Shown here in pieces: positions 1-8,410 of a stretch of 64,000 bases of DNA (the stretch's first letter is position 1; every line of letters starts with the position of its first letter). The stretch is taken from the NCBI RefSeq assembly GCF_000802385.1, contig NZ_JTDN01000001.1, positions 1,433,501 through 1,497,500 of the forward strand, written 5' to 3'. The DNA comes from Croceibacterium mercuriale (GTDB lineage: Bacteria; Pseudomonadota; Alphaproteobacteria; Sphingomonadales; Sphingomonadaceae). Under the pieces are notes generated by a model. It did no database searches. It was not told the origin of the DNA and worked only from the letters and a program-made list of their open reading frames with translations. Position numbers and translations under genes: made by a program.

Positions 1-69
1 CATCGCCAGGCCGGACGACACCGCCAAGGCAGCCCCGCTCAGCAGGGCGATCCAGGTGCCGCGCCTCAT
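1..69 (-). CDS. N-terminus of an exported protein, cut by window edge
   Basis: Only the first 23 codons are present and the rest lies beyond the left edge. They start MRRGTW and continue with a hydrophobic run rich in Ala, Leu and Ser, which looks like a signal peptide or membrane anchor. The ATG overlaps the TGA of the small membrane protein gene upstream (ATGA), so the two are probably translated together. The function cannot be told from this fragment. Confidence 0.5.
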   Translation of the reverse strand, partial: MRRGTWIALLSGAALAVSSGLAM

Positions 70-197
70 TGTCCGCTCTCCAGCACAACCGGCTGCTCGA
101 TCATCCGCTGTGGCTCCCGCCCGCCATCGATCCAGGCCAGCAGCACGAACAGCGCCACCAGACCAATCGACACCTGCATTATGGTTTTCCGGCGCAT
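66..197 (-). CDS. small single-pass membrane protein
   Basis: This is a 43-residue product with one hydrophobic helix at about residues 8 to 22, preceded by RRK and followed by a polar tail with GGREPQ. A second in-frame ATG at 179 would give 37 residues. I do not recognise the family. It is divergent from aroK across a gap of about 70 bases and overlaps the next leftward gene by ATGA, so it probably works with that exported protein. The support is the overlap and the clean membrane-helix pattern, and no motif helps further. Confidence 0.5.
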   Translation of the reverse strand: MRRKTIMQVSIGLVALFVLLAWIDGGREPQRMIEQPVVLESGQ

Positions 198-264
198 CGC
201 CACTGTGTCTGTACTTCCCCGCACGCTTGCGCCGGCGGTTAGCGCAACTATAGCGCGCACGGCA

Positions 265-846
265 ATGACCATCGAGCCCAGCAGCCCGAACGACGCCACA
301 ATCCGTGATCTCGCCACGCGGCTGCAGACCCGTATCGACCGCCCGATCGTGCTGGTCGGCATGATGGGCGTGGGCAAGACCAGCGTCGGCCGCCGGCTGG
401 CGCAGGCGCTGCAGATGCCCTTCAGCGATGCCGACGAGGAGATCGAGCGCGCCGCGCGGATGAGCGTCAGCGAAGTGTTCGGTCGCTTCGGCGAGGCGTA
501 TTTCCGCGACGGCGAGCGGCGCGTGATCGCCCGGTTGCTGCAAGGGGGGCCCGGCATCGTCGCCACCGGCGGTGGCGCCTTCGTGCAGCCGGATACCCGC
601 GCCATGATCATCGAGCGCGGCATCGCCGTCTGGATGGACAGCGACACTGCAACCCTGGTGGAACGGGTGAGCCGCAAGGACACCCGCCCGCTGCTGCGCG
701 GCGGCGATCCCGCCGAAATCCTGGCACGGCTGAAGGCGGAGCGGGAGCCCGCCTACGCCCTGGCGCCGCTCAAGGTCCTGAGCGGGAACGGCCCGCAGGC
801 CGACACCGTGCACCGCATTCTGGAGGCGATCGACACATGGCTGTAA
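265..846 (+). CDS. aroK: shikimate kinase
   Basis: The enzyme phosphorylates shikimate with ATP, the fifth step from DAHP to chorismate, in the cytoplasm. The 193-residue product has the P-loop GMMGVGKTS at about residues 32 to 40, the substrate-binding stretch SDADEEIE near 54 to 61, the GGG turn near 102 and the lid segment with RPLL near 141. I chose the ATG at 265 because the longer frame from 181 adds 28 residues that do not fit the family. The 3' end overlaps aroB by 10 bases, so the two are translationally coupled. Confidence 0.95.
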   Translation: MTIEPSSPNDATIRDLATRLQTRIDRPIVLVGMMGVGKTSVGRRLAQALQMPFSDADEEIERAARMSVSEVFGRFGEAYFRDGERRVIARLLQGGPGIVATGGGAFVQPDTRAMIIERGIAVWMDSDTATLVERVSRKDTRPLLRGGDPAEILARLKAEREPAYALAPLKVLSGNGPQADTVHRILEAIDTWL

Positions 847-1943
847 TCCCCGTGGCCCTTGCCGGCCGGTCCTACGATGTGCGTGTCGGCACCGGCCTGC
901 TGCCCGATCTGGCCGCCCGGTGCGGCACGCTGCTGCGCAAGACCCGGGTACCGGTGGTGACCGATGCCAACGTCCATGCCCGCTGGGGCGAGACGGTGGC
1001 GCGGGCGCTGGAGGATGCGGGCAAGGAGGTGCGCTGGCTGGTGCACGCGCCGGGGGAGCAGGCCAAGAGCTGGGAGGGCCTCGCCCGTACGGTCGACTGG
1101 CTGCTGGCGGAGGAGGTGGAGCGCGGCGACCACATCCTGGCGCTGGGCGGCGGAGTGATCGGCGATCTGGCGGGCTTCGCCGCCGCCATCACGAAGCGCG
1201 GCTGCGGCTTCATCCAGCTGCCCACCAGCCTGCTGGCGCAGGTCGATTCCTCGGTCGGCGGCAAGACCGCGATCACCACGCCTGCGGGCAAGAACCTGGT
1301 CGGCGCGTTCCACCAGCCCGCGCTGGTGCTGGCCGATCTCGACACCCTGACCACGCTGCCGCCGCGCGAGCTGCGTTCCGGCTTTGCCGAGGTGCTGAAA
1401 TATGGCGTGCTGGGCGATCGGGCGTTCTTCGACTGGTGCCGGGCGCATGGCGGCGCCGTGGTGGGCGGTGATCTCATGATGCAGCAACATGCCGTTGAGC
1501 AGAGCGTCGCCGCCAAGGCGCGCATCGTGGCGGAGGACGAGCGCGAGACGACCGGCACGCGCGCGCTGCTCAATCTGGGCCACACCTTCGGCCACGCGCT
1601 GGAGGCGGAAACCGGCTATGGCCAGGACCTGCTGCATGGCGAGGCGGTGGCGCTGGGCATGGTGCTGGCAGCGCGCTACTCCGCGCGGATCGGCCACCTA
1701 GCGGCAGAGGAGGCGATACTGGTGGCTGAGGCGGTCGGCGCGGCCGGCCTGCCGGTAGAGATCGCCCGCCTGCAACTCGACACGGATGGTACCGGGCTGG
1801 CGAAGCACATGCTGCACGACAAGAAGATGGATGCGGGCACCCTGCCCTTCATCCTGCTGCGCGCAATCGGCGAGGCGTTCCTGGACCGCGCGGTGTCGCT
1901 GGACGACGTGGCGGTGTTCCTGGACGAACAGCTGCGGGGCTGA
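837..1943 (+). CDS. aroB: 3-dehydroquinate synthase
   Basis: This enzyme converts DAHP to 3-dehydroquinate, the second step of the shikimate pathway, using NAD and a divalent metal. The 368-residue length is normal. Visible motifs are the nucleotide-binding GGGVIGDLAGF at about residues 103 to 113, the substrate/NAD stretch SSVGGKTAIT, the segment KNLVGAFHQP, and the metal ligands around HTFGHALE and LLHGEAVALG. It starts inside the end of aroK, and the two form an aromatic amino acid operon. It faces the glutathione reductase gene across only 32 bases. Confidence 0.96.
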   Translation: MAVIPVALAGRSYDVRVGTGLLPDLAARCGTLLRKTRVPVVTDANVHARWGETVARALEDAGKEVRWLVHAPGEQAKSWEGLARTVDWLLAEEVERGDHILALGGGVIGDLAGFAAAITKRGCGFIQLPTSLLAQVDSSVGGKTAITTPAGKNLVGAFHQPALVLADLDTLTTLPPRELRSGFAEVLKYGVLGDRAFFDWCRAHGGAVVGGDLMMQQHAVEQSVAAKARIVAEDERETTGTRALLNLGHTFGHALEAETGYGQDLLHGEAVALGMVLAARYSARIGHLAAEEAILVAEAVGAAGLPVEIARLQLDTDGTGLAKHMLHDKKMDAGTLPFILLRAIGEAFLDRAVSLDDVAVFLDEQLRG

Positions 1944-1975
1944 CGCGCACCTGCAAGGGCGCGTCAGCCGGACAG

Positions 1976-3322
1976 TCACCGCATCAGCACCAGCTCTTCC
2001 GCCATTGTCGGGTGGATCGCCACCGTTGCGTCGAAATCGTCCTTGGTCAGGCCGGCCTTTACCGCCACGGCGGCACCCTGCATGATCTCGGGTGCGTCCG
2101 GGCCGATCATGTGGATGCCGACGATCCGGCCGGACGTCTCCTCGCAGATCATCTTGTATAGCGCGCGTTCGTTGCGGCCGGCGAGCACGTTCTTCATGGA
2201 GCGGAAGTCGGACTGGTAGACCCTGACCGCGCCCAGCGTGTTGCGTGCCTGCGCCTCCGTCAGGCCGACGCCCGCTATCGGCGGATGACTGAACACCGCA
2301 TTCGGAATGCAGTCATGGCTGACGGCGGTCGGCTTGTTGCCGAACAGCGTGTCGGCCAGCGCCTGCCCCTCCCGGATCGCCACGGGGGTCAGCTGCACCC
2401 GGTCGGTCACGTCGCCCACGGCATGGATGCTGTCGACCGCCGTCTTGCTGAACCGGTCGACCGCGATCGCACCGCGCCCGCTCAGCTCGACGCCTACCTC
2501 GGCCAGGCCCAGCCCTTCGGTGTTCGGCAGGCGGCCGGTGGCGAACAGCACGCAGTCGACCTCCAGCGGATCGTGGTTGGTCATGGACACCAGCAGGCTG
2601 CCATCCGCCTGCTTCTCGATCCCGACGAAATTGGCGTTGAAGCGGAAGGCGATGCCCTTGGTCAGGCTGATCTGCAGCAGACGGTCGCGCATGCTCTCGT
2701 CATAGCCGCGCAGCAGCTGGTCGGTGCGGTTGATGATCGTCACCTGGCTGCCCAGCTCGTTGAAGATGCCGGCAAATTCGTTGGCGATGTAGCCACCGCC
2801 GGCGATCAGTACGCGGCGTGGCAGGGCATCCAGATGGAATGCCTCGTTGCTGGTGATGCCATGCTCGTGCCCCGGGCAATCGGGCACATGCGGGCGTGCG
2901 CCGGTGGCGATCAGGATGTGGCGGGCCGTGACCACCTCGCCATCGGCCAGGGTCACCTCGTTCGGACCGGTCACTCGTGCGCGCTGCGGGATGATGGTGA
3001 CGCCGTTGTTCTGCAGCGTCTGGCTGTACAGCCCTTCCAGGCGCGTCACTTCGTTCAGGACGTTGTCGCGCAGCGTGCCCCAGTCGAACCGGGGGTTCTC
3101 CACCGTCCAGCCGAAATTGCGCGCGTCCTGCAGGTCTTCGGCAAAGTGCGCACCGTAGACGAGCATCTTCTTGGGCACGCAGCCGCGGATCACGCAGGTG
3201 CCGCCGACCCGATGCTCCTCCGCCACGGCCACCTTGGCGCCATGGGCCGCGCTGATCCGGCTGGCGCGGACGCCGCCGGAACCTGCGCCGATGGTGAACA
3301 GGTCGTAATCGTAATCAGGCAT
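1976..3322 (-). CDS. gor: glutathione-disulfide reductase
   Basis: The product is an NADPH-dependent flavoenzyme that reduces oxidised glutathione. Its 448 residues show the FAD-binding GAGSGG near 12, the redox-active disulfide in GGTCVIRGCVPKK (Cys43 and Cys48), an NADPH-binding GGGYIANEFAG, a second FAD motif ending in HAVGDV, and the catalytic His in AIHPTMAEE near the C-terminus. I took the ATG at 3322, after a GGGAG-like site, and not the start 23 codons further upstream. It lies 85 bases downstream of the RNA helicase on the same strand. Two glutathione S-transferases in the 51-55 kb cluster would use the same thiol pool. Confidence 0.93.
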   Translation of the reverse strand: MPDYDYDLFTIGAGSGGVRASRISAAHGAKVAVAEEHRVGGTCVIRGCVPKKMLVYGAHFAEDLQDARNFGWTVENPRFDWGTLRDNVLNEVTRLEGLYSQTLQNNGVTIIPQRARVTGPNEVTLADGEVVTARHILIATGARPHVPDCPGHEHGITSNEAFHLDALPRRVLIAGGGYIANEFAGIFNELGSQVTIINRTDQLLRGYDESMRDRLLQISLTKGIAFRFNANFVGIEKQADGSLLVSMTNHDPLEVDCVLFATGRLPNTEGLGLAEVGVELSGRGAIAVDRFSKTAVDSIHAVGDVTDRVQLTPVAIREGQALADTLFGNKPTAVSHDCIPNAVFSHPPIAGVGLTEAQARNTLGAVRVYQSDFRSMKNVLAGRNERALYKMICEETSGRIVGIHMIGPDAPEIMQGAAVAVKAGLTKDDFDATVAIHPTMAEELVLMR

Positions 3323-3407
3323 CGCTCGCTCCCGTGCAGGAGCGGGATATGGCGGACGGCACCCGGCTTGCCAACCGGGCGCCGCCGTCATTCAGGTCAG
3401 GCGTCGA

Positions 3408-4901
3408 TCAGGCGCGGGGTGCGCCCGAGGCGCGGCCGCCACCATTGCCGCCGCGGCCGCCACCAGTTCCGTTGCCGCCACCGCCGCTACGGCTACGCTG
3501 GCCACCGCCGCTGGATCGGCCGCCACCCTGGGGCGGACGCCCGCCGCCGGCCGCCGCGGTCCGCTGACCACCGCCGGCCGCACCGGTACGCTGACCGCCA
3601 CCCTGCCCCTGCGGTGCGCGACGCTGCGCGCCATCAACTCGCTGCGGCTCCACCGTGCGCTTGGGCCGACGCGGGCCCTGCTGCTGCTGGCGCCGTTCGG
3701 GGCGGTCCTCGTCCTTGGGGCTGGTCATCGGCAGCGCCGCAACCCGCTCCACTTCGCTGCGGAACGAGTCCGGCAGCTGCACGGTGTCCAGCGTGACCTT
3801 GGTCAGCTTCTGGATGTCGCGCAGATATTCCTTCTCGTCCGCCGCGCAGAACGACATGGCCACGCCTTCGCGGCCGGCACGCGCGGTGCGGCCGATGCGG
3901 TGGACATACTGGTCGGGCACGTTGGGCAGTTCGAAGTTCAGGACGTGCGACACGCCCGGAATGTCGATGCCGCGGGCGGCGATGTCGGTCGCCACCAATA
4001 CGCGCACGCTGCCTTCGCGGAACTCGCCCAGCGCCTTTTCACGCTGCGGCTGGCTCTTGTTGCCGTGGATCGCGGCGGCGCGGATGTTGCTCTGCGCCAG
4101 CTTGCGCACGACACGGTCGGCGCCATGCTTGGTGCGGGTGAACACCAGCGCGCGGTCGATCTCCTTCTTGGCGAAGCCTTCGCGCAGCACCAGGTTCAGC
4201 AGCGCCTGCTTTTCGGCCTGGTTGACGTGCATGACGTACTGCTCGACCCGCTCCGCCGTGGTGGCGGCCGGCGTGATGGCGACCTGCGCCGGATCGGTCA
4301 GGAACTGGCCGGCCAGCGTGCGGATCGCCGGCGGCATGGTGGCGGAAAAGAACAGCGTCTGCCGTTCGGTCGGCACCATCTTCACGATGCGGCGCAGCGC
4401 ATGGATAAAGCCCAGGTCCATCATCTGGTCGGCTTCGTCCAGCACCAGGATCTCGACATGGCCGAGATCGAGCGCGTTCTGCTCCGTCAGGTCGACCAGG
4501 CGGCCCGGCGTGGCGACCAGGATGTCGACGCCGCGCGCCACGTCCTGCCGGTTCTTGTTGACGGAGGTGCCGCCGAACACGGTGACGACCTTCAGGTGGG
4601 AAAAGCGCGCATAGTCACGGGCGCTCTCGGCGATCTGGCCGGCCAGTTCGCGCGTCGGCGCCAGGATCAGCATGCGGCAGCAGCGGGGGCGCGGGCGCTT
4701 GTCCGCGGCGACCAGCCGGTCGATCGAAGGCAGCATGAAGGCCGCCGTCTTGCCGGTGCCGGTCTGTGCGATGCCGAGCAGGTCGCGCCCTTCCAACAGA
4801 TGGGGGATGGCCTGCGCCTGGATCGGGGTGGGCGTATCGTAGCCCTTCAGGGCAAGCGCCTGGACGACGGGCTGCGACAGCCCGAGCGTTTCGAATGTCA
4901 T
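3408..4901 (-). CDS. DEAD-box ATP-dependent RNA helicase (RhlE type)
   Basis: The 497-residue protein unwinds RNA with ATP and probably helps ribosome assembly and mRNA turnover. The Q motif (GYDTPTPIQ) comes first, then motif I (AQTGTGKT), Ia (PTRELA), Ib (TPGR), II (DEAD), III (SAT) and VI (HRIGRTARAGR). The last 110 or so residues are a low-complexity tail rich in Arg, Gly and Gln, typical of RhlE proteins and likely RNA-binding. The start at 4901 begins the MTFETLGLS helicase N-terminus, since the longer frame adds 63 unrelated residues. It has a long leader with a hairpin. Confidence 0.92.
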   Translation of the reverse strand: MTFETLGLSQPVVQALALKGYDTPTPIQAQAIPHLLEGRDLLGIAQTGTGKTAAFMLPSIDRLVAADKRPRPRCCRMLILAPTRELAGQIAESARDYARFSHLKVVTVFGGTSVNKNRQDVARGVDILVATPGRLVDLTEQNALDLGHVEILVLDEADQMMDLGFIHALRRIVKMVPTERQTLFFSATMPPAIRTLAGQFLTDPAQVAITPAATTAERVEQYVMHVNQAEKQALLNLVLREGFAKKEIDRALVFTRTKHGADRVVRKLAQSNIRAAAIHGNKSQPQREKALGEFREGSVRVLVATDIAARGIDIPGVSHVLNFELPNVPDQYVHRIGRTARAGREGVAMSFCAADEKEYLRDIQKLTKVTLDTVQLPDSFRSEVERVAALPMTSPKDEDRPERRQQQQGPRRPKRTVEPQRVDGAQRRAPQGQGGGQRTGAAGGGQRTAAAGGGRPPQGGGRSSGGGQRSRSGGGGNGTGGGRGGNGGGRASGAPRA

Positions 4902-5169
4902 GGAATGAGTACTCGCAAAGATCTGCGGCGCGCAGCGACAAGCATGCGCGGCCCGCGGGTCAGAAGGAAACCGCCCGCGTGAAAGGGAAGCTTTGTGCTT
5001 GGACCGAGATGCTGCCGGGGCGGTCCCTTGGGACCGCTCAGTCACGCTGCACGCGTCTCGATGGCGCTGCAGATGGACGCTGCACTGCAAAAAGTCAATC
5101 GATTGTGTTTCCGGGGCAGCCGCCGCCCTGCCATCCCGGCTCCGCGTCCGGGATGGCAGGGCGTGCCGT
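4902..5169 (-). promoter_or_regulatory. leader and promoter region of the RNA helicase gene
   Basis: These 268 bases hold no gene. On the minus strand TTGACT at 5098-5093 could be a -35 box, next to the palindrome CAATCGATTG at 5096-5105, but the matching -10 (CATCTG) is weak. A perfect 8-bp stem, GCGGTCCC with GGGACCGC, sits at 5020-5037 with a 2-base loop, about 120 bases before the helicase ATG. Long structured leaders are known for cold-induced DEAD-box helicases, and such control here is an inference. Confidence 0.4.
5124..5163. terminator. strong hairpin downstream of pgi
   Basis: CGCCCTGCCATCCCGG at 5124-5139 pairs perfectly over 16 bp with 5148-5163, with an 8-base loop. It begins 7 bases after the pgi stop codon. 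There is no T-tract on either side, so it may end transcription without one or protect the mRNA 3' end. Confidence 0.7.
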
Positions 5170-6702
5170 TCAGTCCAGCCCGGCGGCCTTCAGCAGCGCT
5201 TCGGTGCTGGGATCGAAGCTCTCCCCACCGGCGTCGATCCTGTTGGCGATCTCCTTGCCCAGTTCCACGCCGAACTGGTCGAATGGATTGATGCCCATCA
5301 TCACCGCCGCTGCGAAGGTGCGATGTTCGTGGAAGGCGATCAGCGCGCCCAGCGTCTCGGGATCGAGATCGTCCACCAGGATGGTCGCGCTGGGCCGGTC
5401 GCCCGGATAGGCGCGCGCCGGGTCGTCGCTCTGCTTGCCGGTCATCAGCGCCGCGCCCTGCGCGAAGCAGTTCATCAGCAGGATGCGATGGTGCGCCAGA
5501 TCCTGCATGTCGCCCGGCGCGATGCTGGCGATAAAGTCGATCGGCACCAGGTGGGTGCCCTGGTGCAGCAGCTGGAACACCGCGTGCTGCGCATCGGTGC
5601 CGACGCCGCCCCAGGTGATCGGCGCGGTCGGTCCCTCGACCGGCCTGCCCTCGGCGGTCACGCTCTTGCCGTTCGATTCCATCTCCAGCTGCTGCAGGTA
5701 GGACGGGAACAGCGCCAGCCGCTGGTCATAGGCGAACACCGCGCGGGTCTCGGCTCCGCGCAGGCGGGTATAGTACAGGTCGGCAAAGGCCGCGCGCAGC
5801 GGCAGATTGGCGATCCCGTCCGTGTCGCGGAAGTGCCGGTCCACCGCGGCAGCGCCCGCCAGCATGGCCTCGAACTCCTCCCACCCGATCGCGACCGCGA
5901 TGGGGAAGCCGATGGAGGACCATAGCGAATAGCGGCCGCCCACGCTTTCGGCGAAAGGCAGGATGCGGGTTTCGTCCACGCCCCATTCGACCGCCTTCTC
6001 CGGATATGCGGTCAGCGCCACGACCCGGCCGCTGGGATCGTCCACGCCATTGTCGGCCAGCCACTTCAATGCGCTGGCGGCGTTGGTCATCGTCTCGATG
6101 GTGGTGAAGGTCTTGCTGGCGACCGCGATCATGGTCGTCTCCGGATCGCAGGCGGCGAAGGCATCCTCCAGCGCGACGCCATCGATATTGGCGACGACAT
6201 GCACGTCCACCAGCTCCAGGTCGCGCGCGAGCGCATCCACGGCCAGCGCGGGGCCGAGCGCGCTGCCGCCGATGCCGATATGGATCAGGTGGCGCACTTC
6301 GCCCAGCGAACCGTCATGGATCGCCTCGACCAGCAGGCGCATGCGCTGACGCAAAGCTTCGGCCTCCTCCACGCTGCTGTCCTTCCCCACACCGCGCAGG
6401 GCGGAATGTTCGGCAGCACGGTTCTCCGTCGGGTTCACCACCTCGCCGGCGAACAGCCGGCGGCGCATCTCGGTGAAGTTGCTCGCGTCCGCCAGCGCCT
6501 CGAATCCGGCGACCAGCTCGCGCGTGAGGTGAGTCTTGGACCAGTCCAGCAGCATGCCGGAGGGCCGCTCGGCATCCAGCGTCAGGTCGAACCGCGTGGC
6601 GAGCCAGTCGACACGGGCCGGATCGGCGGCAAACAGCTCCGCCAGAGGAAGGCGGGGCTGATCCGCCAGCTGCTGCCAGGCCGTGGCGCGCGCATCGGTC
6701 AT
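5170..6702 (-). CDS. pgi: glucose-6-phosphate isomerase
   Basis: This enzyme interconverts glucose 6-phosphate and fructose 6-phosphate in glycolysis and gluconeogenesis. The 510-residue product has both family signatures: ESVGGRYSLWSSIG for the first and INPFDQFGVELGK near the C-terminus for the second. The sugar-phosphate-binding SKTFTT segment lies in the middle. I chose the ATG at 6702, which has AGGAGAG just upstream. The longer frame to 6831 would overlap lepB and adds non-family residues. It is divergent from lepB over 113 bases. Confidence 0.96.
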   Translation of the reverse strand: MTDARATAWQQLADQPRLPLAELFAADPARVDWLATRFDLTLDAERPSGMLLDWSKTHLTRELVAGFEALADASNFTEMRRRLFAGEVVNPTENRAAEHSALRGVGKDSSVEEAEALRQRMRLLVEAIHDGSLGEVRHLIHIGIGGSALGPALAVDALARDLELVDVHVVANIDGVALEDAFAACDPETTMIAVASKTFTTIETMTNAASALKWLADNGVDDPSGRVVALTAYPEKAVEWGVDETRILPFAESVGGRYSLWSSIGFPIAVAIGWEEFEAMLAGAAAVDRHFRDTDGIANLPLRAAFADLYYTRLRGAETRAVFAYDQRLALFPSYLQQLEMESNGKSVTAEGRPVEGPTAPITWGGVGTDAQHAVFQLLHQGTHLVPIDFIASIAPGDMQDLAHHRILLMNCFAQGAALMTGKQSDDPARAYPGDRPSATILVDDLDPETLGALIAFHEHRTFAAAVMMGINPFDQFGVELGKEIANRIDAGGESFDPSTEALLKAAGLD

Positions 6703-6815
6703 GAACTCTCCTGAAGATTGATCGGGCCTAAAGATAACGTCGGGCACGGGACACGTGCCATGATTCGGCGACAGTAGCTTGACGCCGTGCCCGCCTGCCA
6801 ACAAGACCCGTCGCG

Positions 6816-7649
6816 ATGAGCGACACTGCACCTGCCCCGGCCGACACCCCCGCCCCGCCCCCGGCCAAGCCGAAGAAGGAGGAGGACAGCCTGGTCGTCT
6901 TCCTGCTGAAACTGGTCGTGGTCGTGCTGATATTCCGCACGCTGATCTTCTCCAGCTTCTCGATCCCCAGCGAATCGATGATGCCGCGCCTGCTGGAAGG
7001 CGATTACCTGTTCGCCGCCAAATGGCCCTATGGTTATTCGCAGGCTTCCATGCCGTTCGACCTGCCGCTGGTATCTGGCCGCGTCCCGGCGGGCATGCCG
7101 GATCGCGGCGACGTGGCGGTGTTCAAGCATCCGGTGGACCGGGTGGACTACATCAAGCGCGTGATCGGCCTGCCGGGCGACCAGGTGCAGATGGTCAATG
7201 GCGTGCTGCACCTGAACGGCGATCCGGTGCGCAAGACCCGGGACGGCACGCTGGTCGTGTCCCTGCGCGAAGGGGGGCGCTGTGCGGAGCCGCAGTTCCA
7301 GCAGGACAGCGCCGACGGCGCGCCCACCTGCAGCTATCCCCGCTTCCGCGAGACGCTGCCGAACGGGGTCACCTACGAAGTGCTGGATTTCGGGCTGCGG
7401 CAGGCGGACACCACGCAGACCTTCATCGTGCCCGAAGGGCACCTGTTCATGATGGGCGACAACCGCGACAACTCGCTCGACAGCCGCTTCCCGGCGGTGC
7501 CCGGCCAGGGCGTCGGGCTGGTGCCGGTGGAGAACGTGGTCGGCCGCGCCAGCTTCGTGTTCTTTTCCACCGACGGCACCGCCGAATGGCTGAAGCCGTG
7601 GACCTGGTTCACCGCCGCCCGCTGGAGCCGGATCGGGAGGGGGATCTGA
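6816..7649 (+). CDS. lepB: signal peptidase I
   Basis: This inner-membrane serine protease removes signal peptides from secreted proteins. It has 277 residues: a short Pro/Ala-rich cytoplasmic start, one membrane helix at about residues 26 to 45, then the catalytic domain outside. The catalytic Ser54 lies in PSESMMP and the catalytic base Lys114 in DYIKRVIGLPGD. The last signature, GDNRDNSLDSR, is also present. It is followed directly by rnc, with no gap or a short overlap, and then era, the common lepB-rnc-era order. Confidence 0.95.
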   Translation: MSDTAPAPADTPAPPPAKPKKEEDSLVVFLLKLVVVVLIFRTLIFSSFSIPSESMMPRLLEGDYLFAAKWPYGYSQASMPFDLPLVSGRVPAGMPDRGDVAVFKHPVDRVDYIKRVIGLPGDQVQMVNGVLHLNGDPVRKTRDGTLVVSLREGGRCAEPQFQQDSADGAPTCSYPRFRETLPNGVTYEVLDFGLRQADTTQTFIVPEGHLFMMGDNRDNSLDSRFPAVPGQGVGLVPVENVVGRASFVFFSTDGTAEWLKPWTWFTAARWSRIGRGI

Positions 7650-8317
7650 GCGTACTCGATCCCGCCGCCCGTGCCTGGCTGAAGGCGACCGGCTTCGGCA
7701 TCATGGAAGAGTCTCTGTGGGCGGAGGCATTGACCCATGGCAGCATGGGCGCCGCGCGGGATTACCAGCGGCTGGAGTTCCTGGGCGACCGCGTGCTGGG
7801 GCTGTGTGTCGCGGAATGGCTGCACGCCACGCAGGCCGGCAGCGAGGGACAACTGGCGCAGCGGCTGAACGCGCTGGTCAGCCGGCAGATGTGTGCCCGG
7901 ATCGCCCGCACCATCGGCGCACCGCCGCATCTGCTGCTTGGCAAGCAGGCGCGCGACGATGGCGGTGCAGACAGCGACAACATCCTGGGCGACGTGATGG
8001 AGGCGCTGCTGGGCGCACAGTTCCTGCAGAACGGATGGGAAGCGACCCGTACGCTGGTCCGCGGCCTGTGGGCCGATGCCGCGCAAGGGCAGGACGGCCG
8101 GGCCAAGCATCCCAAGAGCGCGTTGCAGGAATGGGCGGCAGGCAATCGCCGGCGCACGCCGATATACGAGGTGGTCGACCGGTCCGGTCCCGACCATGCG
8201 CAGCGCTTCACCGTGCGGGTCAGCGTGCACAATGTCGGCCAGGTGGACGCCACCGCCAACAGCAAGCAGGAGGCCGAAACGGCCGCCGCACGCGCCTTCA
8301 TGGAACAGTTCGGGTAA
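7646..8317 (+). CDS. rnc: ribonuclease III
   Basis: This double-strand-specific endoribonuclease processes rRNA precursors. The signature RLEFLGDRVLG carries the catalytic acidic residues, a second acidic site lies in DNILGDVMEALLG, and the C-terminal domain (from PKSALQEW to about the end) is a double-stranded RNA-binding domain. The start is uncertain. The family needs the residues LDPAARAWL upstream of the first ATG (7703). A CTG at 7646 has GGAGG five bases upstream, and a GTG at 7598 would overlap lepB by 52 bases. I list the CTG because of its ribosome-binding site. Confidence 0.85.
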   Translation: MSVLDPAARAWLKATGFGIMEESLWAEALTHGSMGAARDYQRLEFLGDRVLGLCVAEWLHATQAGSEGQLAQRLNALVSRQMCARIARTIGAPPHLLLGKQARDDGGADSDNILGDVMEALLGAQFLQNGWEATRTLVRGLWADAAQGQDGRAKHPKSALQEWAAGNRRRTPIYEVVDRSGPDHAQRFTVRVSVHNVGQVDATANSKQEAETAAARAFMEQFG

Positions 8318-8360
8318 TGGCTGCCGTGCCGTTCCCGATCATACTGCCCCTTTTTTCACA

Positions 8361-8390
8361 TTCGCCCGTCCCGAGCCTGTCGAAGGACGC
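8361..8390. repeat. sphingomonad-type small dispersed repeat
   Basis: In the 93-base rnc-era gap, the stretch around CGAGCCTGTCGAAGG is flanked by CGTCC (8367-8371) and GGACG (8385-8389), which can pair. From memory this core, and its complement with TTCGACAGGCTC, is scattered in many copies through Sphingomonadales genomes. There is only one copy in this window. A run of six T lies just upstream at 8351-8356. Confidence 0.55.
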
Positions 8391-8410
8391 CCGCGCAAGG
8401 CCCGAACATC

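Noticed and set aside
3407-3660. Glycine/arginine-rich repeat as a separate DNA repeat
   Set aside because: It is the coding sequence of the RNA helicase tail. The repeat is in the protein's low-complexity composition, not an independent element.
7703-8317. ATG 7703 as the start of ribonuclease III
   Set aside because: It would remove the conserved first helix of the nuclease domain (ARAWLKATGFGI).
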